This document shows positions 44,008 to 51,512 of a stretch of DNA of 64,000 nucleotides, one piece after another. The notes under the pieces are model-generated. The model had not been told where the DNA came from, ran no database searches, and saw nothing but the letters and a program-made list of their open reading frames with translations. Source of the DNA: Thermoanaerobacterium thermosaccharolyticum DSM 571 (GTDB lineage Bacteria > Bacillota > Thermoanaerobacteria > Thermoanaerobacterales > Thermoanaerobacteraceae); the NCBI RefSeq assembly GCF_000145615.1, contig NC_014410.1:2653501-2717500 (forward strand), read 5' to 3'. The translations under genes and the position numbers were made by a program. Positions within the stretch are counted from its first letter, which is position 1. Every line of letters begins with the position of its first letter.

Positions 44008-44032
44008 AAGGGACAGATTAATATCTGCCCTT
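44008..44032 (-). terminator. Terminator after the VanZ-like gene
   Basis: An imperfect stem AAGGGACAGA/TCTGCCCTT followed on the minus strand by TTGTTTATTATT. Confidence 0.6.
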
Positions 44033-44064
44033 TAGAAATAAGATTAATTGCAAACCATACCTGG

Positions 44065-44631
44065 TTATTCAATTTTATTTGCAACATTATTAATATAGTT
44101 TGCCATAAAAGATGCTTTCCTAATTCCTCTTTGAATTATAAAACCTAATATTAATCCAATAATATTCAATATAACATCATTAACATCGCATGTATGATTG
44201 GGATACTTTGTCAAATAATCAATAATAAATTGAGCAATTTCTATAAATACTGAAACACACAAACCCAACAATAACGTATAATTAAATTTGTTCATCTTTC
44301 TATATATTATCGGTACAAAAAAGCCAAGCGGTATAAAAAGTATAATATTCCCAACCACATTTTTTATAACTATATTAATTGGCTGTAATCTCATAAGAAT
44401 TATTATATCTTTCATAGGAACAATATTTACATTTGGAGTATAATTAGGCATAGGTGGATAAAATGTAATCGGGAAAAACACTATACTTATTAGTTCAATT
44501 GCATATATAATAAACCCTGCCATAAATGTGACTATAACAATATTTTTTGTCGACTTAAATTGTTTTATAATAAGAGGAATGAAAAAAATAAACAAAATAG
44601 CTTTTAATCCTATCGGAAAATTTATCCCCAA
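44065..44631 (-). CDS. VanZ-family membrane protein
   Basis: A 188-aa protein with about five membrane segments. NVVGNIILFIPLGFFVPIIY, a conserved Glu-Gln pair in SVFIEIAQFIIDY and CDVNDVILNIIGLILGF are typical VanZ motifs (N..N..LF.P.G, E..Q, D..D...N..G). VanZ proteins give low-level teicoplanin resistance in enterococci; others act on envelope lipids or self-protection. TTG start with GGGAG upstream. As the last gene after the SAR2788-like toxin it could provide producer immunity, which is inference. Confidence 0.8.
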   Translation of the reverse strand: MGINFPIGLKAILFIFFIPLIIKQFKSTKNIVIVTFMAGFIIYAIELISIVFFPITFYPPMPNYTPNVNIVPMKDIIILMRLQPINIVIKNVVGNIILFIPLGFFVPIIYRKMNKFNYTLLLGLCVSVFIEIAQFIIDYLTKYPNHTCDVNDVILNIIGLILGFIIQRGIRKASFMANYINNVANKIE

Positions 44632-44733
44632 AATAATCCATCTCCCGAATATAACTTGATTTATTTAGGCTCGATATTGTTTCATAATCTCCAGATGAAG
44701 ACACAACAATAAAAATCTATTCTTAAATGCTTT

Positions 44734-45099
44734 TTAATTATCTCCTAAAACTAAATCACATAAATATGGTAGAATGTTCTCTCTTCTATAGCATTCGAAG
44801 AGAAAGTTTAGTTCATTTTTTCTTTTAGGTAAACGTCTATTAAACTCTTCAATAAATTCTTCTTTACTTAAATTATTTTCAGTGCTTTTATTAAATGCCC
44901 ACTTTAACAATCCCTCAAGTTCTTGTATTTCATAAGCTGTATATTTATTGAGAAGAGCATATGTGCTGAAATTTTTTGCAAGTGGTTCTCCTTTTTCAGA
45001 AGCTATGCGAAGCAATGCATCGATTAATAACCTGTTTTGTGATTCCAATTCCAGCACTCTCTGTTCTAACTCCAGTACTCTCTGTTCTAAGCTATCCAT
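44734..45099 (-). CDS. Hypothetical protein with N-terminal coiled coil
   Basis: A 121-aa protein from ATG 45099 (AGGAGGG upstream). The first 30 residues are heptads (LEQRVLELEQRVLELES). The helical, charged rest includes TYALLNKYTAYEIQELEGLL, NNLSKEEFIEEFNRRLPKRK and ENILPYLCDLVLGD. No signal peptide, so cytosolic. It starts 21 bp after the SAR2788-like toxin gene stops, an arrangement usual for a cognate immunity or regulatory protein. Family unknown. Confidence 0.6.
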   Translation of the reverse strand: MDSLEQRVLELEQRVLELESQNRLLIDALLRIASEKGEPLAKNFSTYALLNKYTAYEIQELEGLLKWAFNKSTENNLSKEEFIEEFNRRLPKRKNELNFLFECYRRENILPYLCDLVLGDN

Positions 45100-45119
45100 A
45101 AAGTTATCCCTCCTAAAGA

Positions 45120-45695
45120 TTAAAAAACTCCCCAATCTATAATATATTTTAGACCAAGCCCTATTCCTTTTGCAATGCTATAAGGTACACCCAATCCATT
45201 CAAAAATCCCGTTACTTGATCTTCAATCGCTTGAAGTGCCAAATCTTCCCATGTAGAAAGCTCATCCAATTTATTTGCAATCTTGATAGAATATTTTCTT
45301 AGATATTTTGCAGCTTCTTTATTAATATAAGTTTCCATCCATTCAGCTATTTTATCTATTGCACTTGATCTTAACATTCCAGCAATTCTTTTTACAGATA
45401 GTTTTAAAGCTTTACCTTTTAAACCTTGTGGTTTAATAGTGCCACTTTCTTCTACACTTGTGTCCTTTTTTTGTGCATATTCTGCAGTCATTGATCCATT
45501 CTCAACTTTTTGTTTGTCAATTGGAACATTTTCAATAGTTGTATATGCTCGGTTGTCATTAATTGATTTCTTTAAATTTGCATCATTGAACGTTGGATTA
45601 GCAGCATAAACTGGACTCAAAGTTGAAATTGAAAGAAGTGCTACAACTAAAAATAATGAAATGAATTTTTTCAAAGTTAAAAACCGTTTTATCAT
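45120..45695 (-). CDS. Secreted SAR2788-like putative toxin
   Basis: A 191-aa protein. A signal peptide with Ala-x-Ala end (ISLFLVVALLSISTLSPVYA) is followed by a polar middle part and a C-terminal helical region: GKALKLSVKRIAGMLRSS, SIKIANKLDELSTWEDLALQ, LNGLGVPYSIAKGIGLGLKY. The KIAN.LD...TWE..A and GVP..IA.GI.. pattern matches what I remember of the SAR2788 family of putative toxins. A hydrophobic C-terminal helix after IGLGL suggests membrane action. Driven by promoter copy 5; followed closely by a coiled-coil gene and a VanZ gene. Toxicity is not demonstrated. Confidence 0.6.
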   Translation of the reverse strand: MIKRFLTLKKFISLFLVVALLSISTLSPVYAANPTFNDANLKKSINDNRAYTTIENVPIDKQKVENGSMTAEYAQKKDTSVEESGTIKPQGLKGKALKLSVKRIAGMLRSSAIDKIAEWMETYINKEAAKYLRKYSIKIANKLDELSTWEDLALQAIEDQVTGFLNGLGVPYSIAKGIGLGLKYIIDWGVF

Positions 45696-45763
45696 ATATT
45701 AACATCTCCCTCCCTTCCTTTTAACATAAACTATTAGATGCTATCAGTAATTCTCTTAGCTTC

Positions 45764-45832
45764 ATAATATATCCACTTCATAAATATGTCAATTGACCAA
45801 AAGTACTAATTTTTTTAATACGAAAGTACTAA
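45764..45832 (-). promoter_or_regulatory. TTAGTAC promoter module, copy 5
   Basis: Minus strand: half-sites at 45832-45826, 45821-45815 (GTATTAA) and 45809-45803, TTGACA (45792-45787), 17-bp spacer, TATTAT (45769-45764). About 62 nt leader to the toxin-like gene. Confidence 0.8.
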
Positions 45833-45925
45833 GATGGTACTTGTCGCATGAAAAAAGTTGTAACAACCTCTTTTTCATAGTAAAATAGTTGTGTAATTAT
45901 GAATCATATTTAGGAAAGGGTCATT

Positions 45926-46993
45926 ATGAGCGATCTTTTATGGATACTTGAATCAACAAAAAGCGATAAATTTCCATACAGGCTTAGCATCAAAAAAGGC
46001 GATACAACACTTTTATCATTGTTTGTGCAGAATAAATGGCCTGGTGCAGGAAGTCAGATATTTTGCCTTAAAGATACCAATGAACAGTCCAATGATTATG
46101 AAGTCATTGAGAAAGTACCAATTATATCAATTGATCGATATGGCAAGCGGCTATCTGTGGTCTTAGACCGCGGTGTAAATAAAAGGTGCGAATTTCTATT
46201 CCTTAAAAAGAAATACAAAAACAAAGAAGGGGAATACGAACAGATATTTTGGAGAACACAGCAAGGCTTAAAGGAGCACAAGCCTCGTGTCAAGTTGACT
46301 GCAAAAGGAAGCAATGATCTTCACATATTGATTGATGCAAATGAAAAATACCCTTGGAAATTTACCAATTGCATTGTTGAGAGAGTACAGTTGCCAGCAG
46401 GTGATTACGCATTGTTTTACAATAATGAAATAGAGGCCGTCGTAGAAAGAAAAAGTTTTGAAAACTTTAAAGCCGACATCGCCAATTTGCCAATTTTACA
46501 TCAGAAGCTGGGTGAATTGGAAAAATATAAGCATTCGGCACTTGTCATTGAAGCCAACTATTCAGATTACTTAAACCCTGACAAATTAAGCATTTATACG
46601 CCATCATATATGGCTAAAGTGATAGCTGAGATTTTTGCATTTCATCCAAAATTTCAAATTATATTTGCTGGCAATAGAAAATTGGCCAATGAATGGACAT
46701 TACGGTTTTTCCAAGCCATTGTATCACACGAAAGCGAATCTATACCTGATAGAGTCGCAGAAGAAATATCAAAATATCAAACGAAGAATGACTTTACAGG
46801 CGGAATTTACTACGCCATTAGAAAAGAAATTCTTGAAAATATGGAGGGAGATTTTACAATAAACGATTTAAGAAATAGATTTGCTAATACAAAAGACTCT
46901 ACAATCAGAAAGGTACTAAATGACCTTAAAAAAGAAGGTTTGATAATTAGTCATGGCAGGGGTAAAGGCAGCACTTGGACAAAAGCACCGTGA
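45926..46993 (+). CDS. ERCC4-domain nuclease with winged-helix C-terminus
   Basis: A 355-aa protein. The middle has the ERCC4/XPF nuclease core: LHILIDANEKYPW, QLPAGDYALFYN, AVVERKSFENFKADI (the ERK...D motif) and HSALVIEANYSDYL. The first 110 residues form a separate domain. The last 70 (DFTINDLRNRFAN, IRKVLNDLKKEGLI) are a winged helix. Such proteins cut branched DNA; this stand-alone version is of unknown role and could belong to repair or to a defence or mobile module. It is the only plus-strand gene in this stretch. Confidence 0.8.
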   Translation: MSDLLWILESTKSDKFPYRLSIKKGDTTLLSLFVQNKWPGAGSQIFCLKDTNEQSNDYEVIEKVPIISIDRYGKRLSVVLDRGVNKRCEFLFLKKKYKNKEGEYEQIFWRTQQGLKEHKPRVKLTAKGSNDLHILIDANEKYPWKFTNCIVERVQLPAGDYALFYNNEIEAVVERKSFENFKADIANLPILHQKLGELEKYKHSALVIEANYSDYLNPDKLSIYTPSYMAKVIAEIFAFHPKFQIIFAGNRKLANEWTLRFFQAIVSHESESIPDRVAEEISKYQTKNDFTGGIYYAIRKEILENMEGDFTINDLRNRFANTKDSTIRKVLNDLKKEGLIISHGRGKGSTWTKAP

Positions 46994-47023
46994 AAAGTCT
47001 ATATGTACCTTAAAGTAAGCTTA

Positions 47024-47422
47024 TCAATATTCTTTTAAGTTTTTGTCAACTTCAGCAATATAAGAAAAATCTTTGTCATCATGTAGAAGGTATAAATTAT
47101 TTTCAATTGCAGTCTCTGCTATAAGCAAGTCAATGGTACTACGTATTGTAATTCCTTTCTTTCTGCAAACAAAATAAAGTTTTGCTGCTGCTTCGTAGGA
47201 TTTCATACCATTTTTTAAATCATAAAACCTCTGTGTACTTAAATATTCTTTCAATAATTTAAATTCTCTATCTGATTTTGCTCCTTGCAAAACTTCCTGA
47301 TATATAAAAAAATTTATACCAAACGGCACACCATTTTTTATTACGTCTTCTAATTTTTCTACTTGCTTATTATTTATACCTTTAAAAAATGCTATCAAAA
47401 CTGATGTATCAACTAATATCAT
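47024..47422 (-). CDS. vapC: VapC-type PIN-domain toxin
   Basis: A 132-aa PIN protein: MILVDTSVLIAFFKG with the first acidic residue, QEVLQGAKSDREF with the conserved Glu, and TIDLLIAETAIENN followed by HDDKDFSYIAE with the other catalytic acids. VapC toxins cut tRNA or rRNA. The start overlaps the vapB stop by 14 nt. Confidence 0.88.
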   Translation of the reverse strand: MILVDTSVLIAFFKGINNKQVEKLEDVIKNGVPFGINFFIYQEVLQGAKSDREFKLLKEYLSTQRFYDLKNGMKSYEAAAKLYFVCRKKGITIRSTIDLLIAETAIENNLYLLHDDKDFSYIAEVDKNLKEY

Positions 47423-47618
47423 GATTTTCCCTCATCTTTTTATAATCATAGTTTTCGTCAAATTGTATTTTTCCTTTTAAATCCATTAGATTCTTCCTTT
47501 TATGGTTTTCTATTAACTCTTTTAACGCTATATTGACAATTTCTTTCTTTGTCTTTATCCCAGTTATCTTCAAAGCTTCTTTAATAAGTTCGTCATCAAT
47601 AATGATATTTGTCCGCAT
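47409..47618 (-). CDS. vapB: VapB-type antitoxin
   Basis: A 69-aa protein from ATG 47618 after GGAGGTG. The N-terminus TNIIIDDELIKEALKITG followed by KTKKEIVNIALKELIE is a ribbon-helix-helix DNA-binding domain of the VapB (DUF2191) type; the C-terminal tail wraps the toxin. It should repress its own operon through the palindrome just upstream. Confidence 0.87.
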   Translation of the reverse strand: MRTNIIIDDELIKEALKITGIKTKKEIVNIALKELIENHKRKNLMDLKGKIQFDENYDYKKMRENHDIS

Positions 47619-47632
47619 AATAATACACCTCC

Positions 47633-47656
47633 ATATGTGTATTATAATACACATAT
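47633..47656 (-). promoter_or_regulatory. Operator palindrome of vapBC
   Basis: A perfect 24-bp palindrome, half-sites ATATGTGTATTA and TAATACACATAT, ends just before the vapB ribosome site. It contains TATAAT, so binding would cover the -10 element. Confidence 0.8.
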
Positions 47657-47731
47657 ACCTTTATGTCAATGTGAAAGTTTTGAAGAATAGTTCTTAAGCA
47701 TAATGCTGCCCATATTATCACCAATAAATTT

Positions 47732-48448
47732 TTAATACAAGCTGTAACGATAGCCTAATTCTACGATTTTTCTTAAATAATATGTGCTGCCTGGTATAGA
47801 CAATACACTGCGGGCTGAACTGTCTAATAAACCAACTGTAAATAATGTAGCTTTCATTTTAATAGTCGTGGTTCCGCTTGTCTCGATTTCTGTTGTAGGA
47901 AAGCTTCCTATCGTTGAAATAGCACTTGCATGTGGATTTTCCAGCTTCCAATCGCCATCGCTTGCTTTTTCCCAGTATGCTTTATCAATGCTTTCTATCT
48001 GCCTGAAAGAACCATCAGAATAAACAGTTAAAACTGTATAGAGTCTCGTCACTGCAGATCCATCAATTCGCTCTTTGTAAATGGTCAGCTTTGAAATTTT
48101 ACTAATATCATTTAACTTATCTAAGATGTCTGATTTAGATACAGTTTCTGCCTTTTCGCCATATGCCTCTATAAACTTACCAGTATTCTTATCAAAAACC
48201 TCTACTCGCGAAAACCCATCTGCCTCTATTCTTGAAATGTTTACTTGAGAAATATCATACGGCAGATTCGTATATACGTCTTTCAATTTTATCTTATTTT
48301 CATTTGTTGTATTAACTTTCTTTGCCAAAGTGTTTTCGGTATTTACATCTGTGCTAGTTTTTTGAGAATGGACAGCAGCTAAATCATAGGCTATGACAAT
48401 CAATAAAGCCAAAGCAATTAATATTAAAAAATATATTATCTTTTTCAT
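47732..48448 (-). CDS. Membrane-anchored or secreted hypothetical protein (paralogue 2)
   Basis: A 238-aa paralogue of the protein at 37196-37906, with the same N-terminal hydrophobic segment (FLILIALALLIVIAYDL), the shared blocks IKLKDVYTNLPYDISQVN, FSRVEVFDKNTGKFIEAYGE and IDKAYWEKASDGDWKLE, and the same C-terminus GYRYSLY. Differences cluster in the linker after the anchor and around residues 105-125. Function unknown. It lies behind module copy 6, which keeps only one half-site, so its regulation may have changed. Confidence 0.7.
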   Translation of the reverse strand: MKKIIYFLILIALALLIVIAYDLAAVHSQKTSTDVNTENTLAKKVNTTNENKIKLKDVYTNLPYDISQVNISRIEADGFSRVEVFDKNTGKFIEAYGEKAETVSKSDILDKLNDISKISKLTIYKERIDGSAVTRLYTVLTVYSDGSFRQIESIDKAYWEKASDGDWKLENPHASAISTIGSFPTTEIETSGTTTIKMKATLFTVGLLDSSARSVLSIPGSTYYLRKIVELGYRYSLY

Positions 48449-48484
48449 CTAAAATCTACCCTCACAAAGTTTTAGATTAATTTC

Positions 48485-48530
48485 ATAATATATTTACTTC
48501 ATAAATATGTCAACTGTCCAAAAGTACTAA
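48485..48530 (-). promoter_or_regulatory. TTAGTAC promoter module, copy 6 (reduced)
   Basis: Minus strand: a single half-site TTAGTAC (48530-48524), TTGACA (48513-48508), 17-bp spacer, TATTAT (48490-48485). The upstream dyad present in the other copies is missing. Confidence 0.75.
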
Positions 48531-48602
48531 TTTTTTGTAAAATCATGTATGTCTTAGAATTTTATAACATTATTATATGTTTAAATCCTTAATAAAAGAT
48601 GG

Positions 48603-48637
48603 CAAAAAATAAGATGCTACCGTAGTAACTGCATCTT
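48603..48637 (-). terminator. Terminator of the TIR gene unit
   Basis: A 7-bp stem AAGATGC/GCATCTT (48611-48637), followed on the minus strand by ATTTTTTG. Confidence 0.75.
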
Positions 48638-48639
48638 GA

Positions 48640-48753
48640 CTATTTTATATATGTAACCAAAAGTTTTAATATTTCTTTTGCAATTTTACGCTCCCTGTCT
48701 GTACATTTATTAAGCAATTCTATTAGCACATCTTCTTTTCCATTTAATCCCAT
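48640..48753 (-). CDS. Small 37-aa protein coupled to the TIR gene
   Basis: Starts MGLNGKEDVLIELLNK and ends EILKLLVTYIK; helical and charged. A longer start at 48777 would give 45 aa and overlap the TIR gene stop. It lies between the TIR gene and the terminator, so it is in the same transcript. Could be a partner or regulator of the TIR protein; unrecognised. Confidence 0.45.
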   Translation of the reverse strand: MGLNGKEDVLIELLNKCTDRERKIAKEILKLLVTYIK

Positions 48754-48763
48754 CCACTCATCC

Positions 48764-49591
48764 CTATCTCTTAACATTATTTAAATGTTTCTTAATCGTA
48801 GGAACTAATTCTACAGCAACATCTTGCATTGATTTAAATTCTTTTCTATCTATGTATTTCAAATTTCTAAGAAAAGATGGTAACTCATTCCAATCTATAT
48901 TCCAATCTTTAATTGTAATCATTAAAATATTTCTTTCAGAAGCATATCTTGAATAAAATGTCTCTCTTTCAAGTTCACACCAATTTGATTTGAGATAATT
49001 TTGCGTAATGTAAAATAATACACCAACACATTCATCAATAGCCTTTTCAATTTTACTTACTATGCTTTCTCCATAGTCAATATTGTTTTTTGCATACCAA
49101 ATTGAAATAGATCTTCTATTTAATTCTAATGCCAATTGATCCACTTCTTCTTCATCAGCAGTACTATAACTTATAAAAATCAAATTTTTTGGTTTCATTT
49201 CCTGATTGCTATACAATTTTGACTTTAGATACTTTTTTTCTGAGAAATAGAAATAATTATCAAAAATAAAGTCACAATTTTTTGAGTCAATTAAAGAATA
49301 AAAATTAAATTGTCGCTGACCTATTGCTTCGAAAAAATCTGTTAGATTTAAATCTGTTCTTAATTTACAACCTAAATTCTTAAATTGATTAATTATATCC
49401 TCTCTTAAATTCGGTAAATCGGTTTTGAAATTTAATACTACATAAAATTCTAATGAATACGGATTATTATTAATAAAAACTGCACACATAGGCATAGTTG
49501 ATGCGTTAAATTTATCTAATAATTTTTTTAGCTGTTCCTTTATAGGAGTTCTATCACCATAATCACATTCAAATATCATATCATAATCCAT
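48764..49591 (-). CDS. TIR-domain protein
   Basis: A 275-aa protein. The C-terminal half is a bacterial TIR domain: NLIFISYSTADEEEVDQLAL, SIWYAKNNIDYGESIVSKIE, VGVLFYITQNYLKSNWCELE, where the Glu of WCELE fits the NADase catalytic position. The N-terminal 130 residues (a mixed alpha/beta domain with CAVFINNNPYSLEFYVVLNF) match no family I know and may be the sensor. Many stand-alone TIR proteins are antiphage NAD+-depleting effectors; this one has no Thoeris or other known partner nearby. ATG at 49591 follows GGAGGAGG. Confidence 0.82.
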   Translation of the reverse strand: MDYDMIFECDYGDRTPIKEQLKKLLDKFNASTMPMCAVFINNNPYSLEFYVVLNFKTDLPNLREDIINQFKNLGCKLRTDLNLTDFFEAIGQRQFNFYSLIDSKNCDFIFDNYFYFSEKKYLKSKLYSNQEMKPKNLIFISYSTADEEEVDQLALELNRRSISIWYAKNNIDYGESIVSKIEKAIDECVGVLFYITQNYLKSNWCELERETFYSRYASERNILMITIKDWNIDWNELPSFLRNLKYIDRKEFKSMQDVAVELVPTIKKHLNNVKR

Positions 49592-49911
49592 ATATAACCT
49601 CCTCCTTGTATAATATATTTGCATTCAGTTATTTAGTTAATTTTCCAAATTCATGTCATTTTTTTGTCTGCAAACTAATAAATATAATTCATAAAAAAGC
49701 TAATATGCTTATATATATATTGATAATGAACGATGAAAATGCGTTTTAACTTAAAAGATACCATTTATCTATTTACAGTGTGAATTACATTATTTATAAT
49801 TGGTATAGATTTGTTTGTAATATCTCCTTTATTACTATTCATTTCTACAGAATTTAATATAACTCCTACCGTTGTGGATGGATAGTTGCTCTGTATTTTA
49901 TTTTAACTTTG
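49592..49911. other. 320-bp intergenic region with a possible coding remnant
   Basis: Minus strand is open for 46 codons at 49765-49902 (reading STTVGVILNSVEMNSNKGD, then IPIINNVIHTVNR) with no start codon and no ribosome site in place. It may be the end of a lost gene. The rest is AT-rich and must hold the TIR promoter; nothing else is visible. Confidence 0.3.
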
Positions 49912-50310
49912 TTAGGAGTATTTCTCTAAGAACTGTGCAGGTGCGAGAATTTCCGGTTTTTCTATATCAATATCTAAAAAATCTTTATCACCTGTAATTA
50001 GTATATCTACATCTTCAATAATTGCTGTATATAAGATTGGATAATCTTTTTCATCTCGAATTTTAAATAAATCATTTTTCATTTCTTGCGGCGTATAAAC
50101 CATCTCGTAAGGAAATTTGCTTAAAAATTTGTCTATAGCTCCCTCCTTACCTTTAAACTTTCTTTTAACCACATCTACAGTTTCATCAATAACAAATGAT
50201 GATAAAATTAATTTATGCCTTTTAGCTATCATAATCATTAAATCATTTATACTACTTTTGGGAAATAAGAAAGCGGAAATGAGGATATTGGTATCAACTG
50301 TGATTCGCAT
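49912..50310 (-). CDS. PIN-domain toxin of an AbrB-PIN pair
   Basis: A 132-aa PIN protein from ATG 50310: MRITVDTNILISAFLFP, SSFVIDETVDVVKRKFKG, IRDEKDYPILYTAIIED and LITGDKDFLDI give the four acidic positions. It belongs to the putative toxin PIN family (COG1569-like) and overlaps the antitoxin gene by 17 nt. Predicted RNase. Confidence 0.85.
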   Translation of the reverse strand: MRITVDTNILISAFLFPKSSINDLMIMIAKRHKLILSSFVIDETVDVVKRKFKGKEGAIDKFLSKFPYEMVYTPQEMKNDLFKIRDEKDYPILYTAIIEDVDILITGDKDFLDIDIEKPEILAPAQFLEKYS

Positions 50311-50569
50311 GACGTTCTTCCCACATTTCATTTCTAACTTCCTTTACCAATTTGACTACATCCTGCTCATCTTTTAAGCCAAGCCTTTCAGCTTCACCTT
50401 TAAAAGCATCTTGTACTTCCCGTAATGCAAAAATTGCCGAATTTTCAATGAAGATTTTCCCATTTTCCTCTAAAAAAATTACTTTATCACCATCTTTGAT
50501 GTTTAGTTTTTTACGGATTTCTTTTGGTATTGTAATTTGACCTCGAACAGTCACCTTGGCTAATTCCAT
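50294..50569 (-). CDS. AbrB/MazE-type antitoxin
   Basis: A 91-aa protein. The N-terminus MELAKVTVRGQITIPKEIRK, KLNIKDGDKVIFLEENGKIF is a SpoVT-AbrB swapped-hairpin DNA-binding domain; the acidic helical C-terminus (AFKGEAERLGLKDEQDVVKL) probably binds the PIN toxin. Ribosome site GGAGG. Likely autoregulatory. Confidence 0.85.
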   Translation of the reverse strand: MELAKVTVRGQITIPKEIRKKLNIKDGDKVIFLEENGKIFIENSAIFALREVQDAFKGEAERLGLKDEQDVVKLVKEVRNEMWEERHANHS

Positions 50570-50839
50570 AATATTAATTACCTCCTTATTTTCATTGAAA
50601 ATAAGATTTCTACACTTATATTATAAGTTAATTCTGATTAAGTATCAAGTCAATTATCCAATCTCCAGAGATTTCGAAATAAAATTCCAGTAAAAAATTT
50701 ATTTTTACAAGAATTTTTATATTTTACATCTAGTTAAACATATGGTGATAACAAATTCCTTGGATGCCAAAAATAGTTATACTTTCCTCTTGCCTCATGA
50801 ATTTTAATAATGAATTTCTGAAACAATACTATCTATCCC

Positions 50840-51319
50840 TCACTTATGATATGGCTCACCCTTCATTATCTTAAATGCTCTGTAGATTTGCTCTATCAAT
50901 ATAAGTCTCATAAGCTGGTGTGGAAATGTCATTTTTGAAAATGATAGCTTCAAACCTGACATAGATTTTATATCGTTATGTAAGCCAAGGGATCCTCCTA
51001 TCACAAATGTAATATTAGAATTGCCCGCTGTCATAACATCTTCTATATAGCGGCCAAATTCTACTGAGTCCATTTGTCTACCTTCTATGCAAAGAGATAT
51101 TATGAAGCTTCCTTTTCTAATCTTATCGACAATTTTAACACTTTCTCTTTGCATAACACTTATTTTTTCTTTATCACTTAAGCTTTCAGGTGCCTTTTCA
51201 TCGTTCACTTCAATTATGTTTATATTGCAATATGGCTTCAATCTTTTTACATATTCCTGTATTCCATCTTCTATAAACTTCTCCTTTATCTTTCCTACTG
51301 CTATTATGTCTATATTCAA
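50840..51319 (-). CDS. rlmH: 23S rRNA (pseudouridine-1915-N3) methyltransferase RlmH
   Basis: A SPOUT methyltransferase, 159 aa, the usual length. NIDIIAVGKIKEKFIEDGIQ, EYVKRLKPYCNINIIEVNDE, ITFVIGGSLGLHNDIKS, SFSKMTFPHQLMRLILIEQI and YRAFKIMKGEPYHK are all conserved. It methylates helix 69 of 23S rRNA. TTG start after GGAGGG. Its last codons (PYHK, then TGA) have the same DNA as the SCC attachment core of staphylococci, and the accessory region begins just beyond them. Confidence 0.96.
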   Translation of the reverse strand: MNIDIIAVGKIKEKFIEDGIQEYVKRLKPYCNINIIEVNDEKAPESLSDKEKISVMQRESVKIVDKIRKGSFIISLCIEGRQMDSVEFGRYIEDVMTAGNSNITFVIGGSLGLHNDIKSMSGLKLSFSKMTFPHQLMRLILIEQIYRAFKIMKGEPYHK

Positions 51320-51332
51320 AATTCTCCCTCCG

Positions 51333-51500
51333 TCACACTACAAGGTACTTAGGAATATCATCGCAAAAATCGCACTTATGAGGTGCCAACCAGTCAGTAA
51401 ACGAGACATCATCAAGCCTATATATATCCGGCGGCTGCTCATATACATCCACAAATTCCTCTATGGCATCCTCTAAATGTTTCTCACATACAACATACAT
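51333..51500 (-). CDS. CxxH/CxxC small protein
   Basis: A 55-aa protein between htrA and rlmH: VCEKHLEDAIEEFVDVYEQ gives CxxH and PHKCDFCDDIPKYL gives CxxC, a likely zinc site. This is the small CxxH/CxxC family known at the same place beside rlmH in bacilli. Ribosome site GAGGAG. Function unknown. Confidence 0.82.
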   Translation of the reverse strand: MYVVCEKHLEDAIEEFVDVYEQPPDIYRLDDVSFTDWLAPHKCDFCDDIPKYLVV

Positions 51501-51512
51501 AATTTATTCTCC

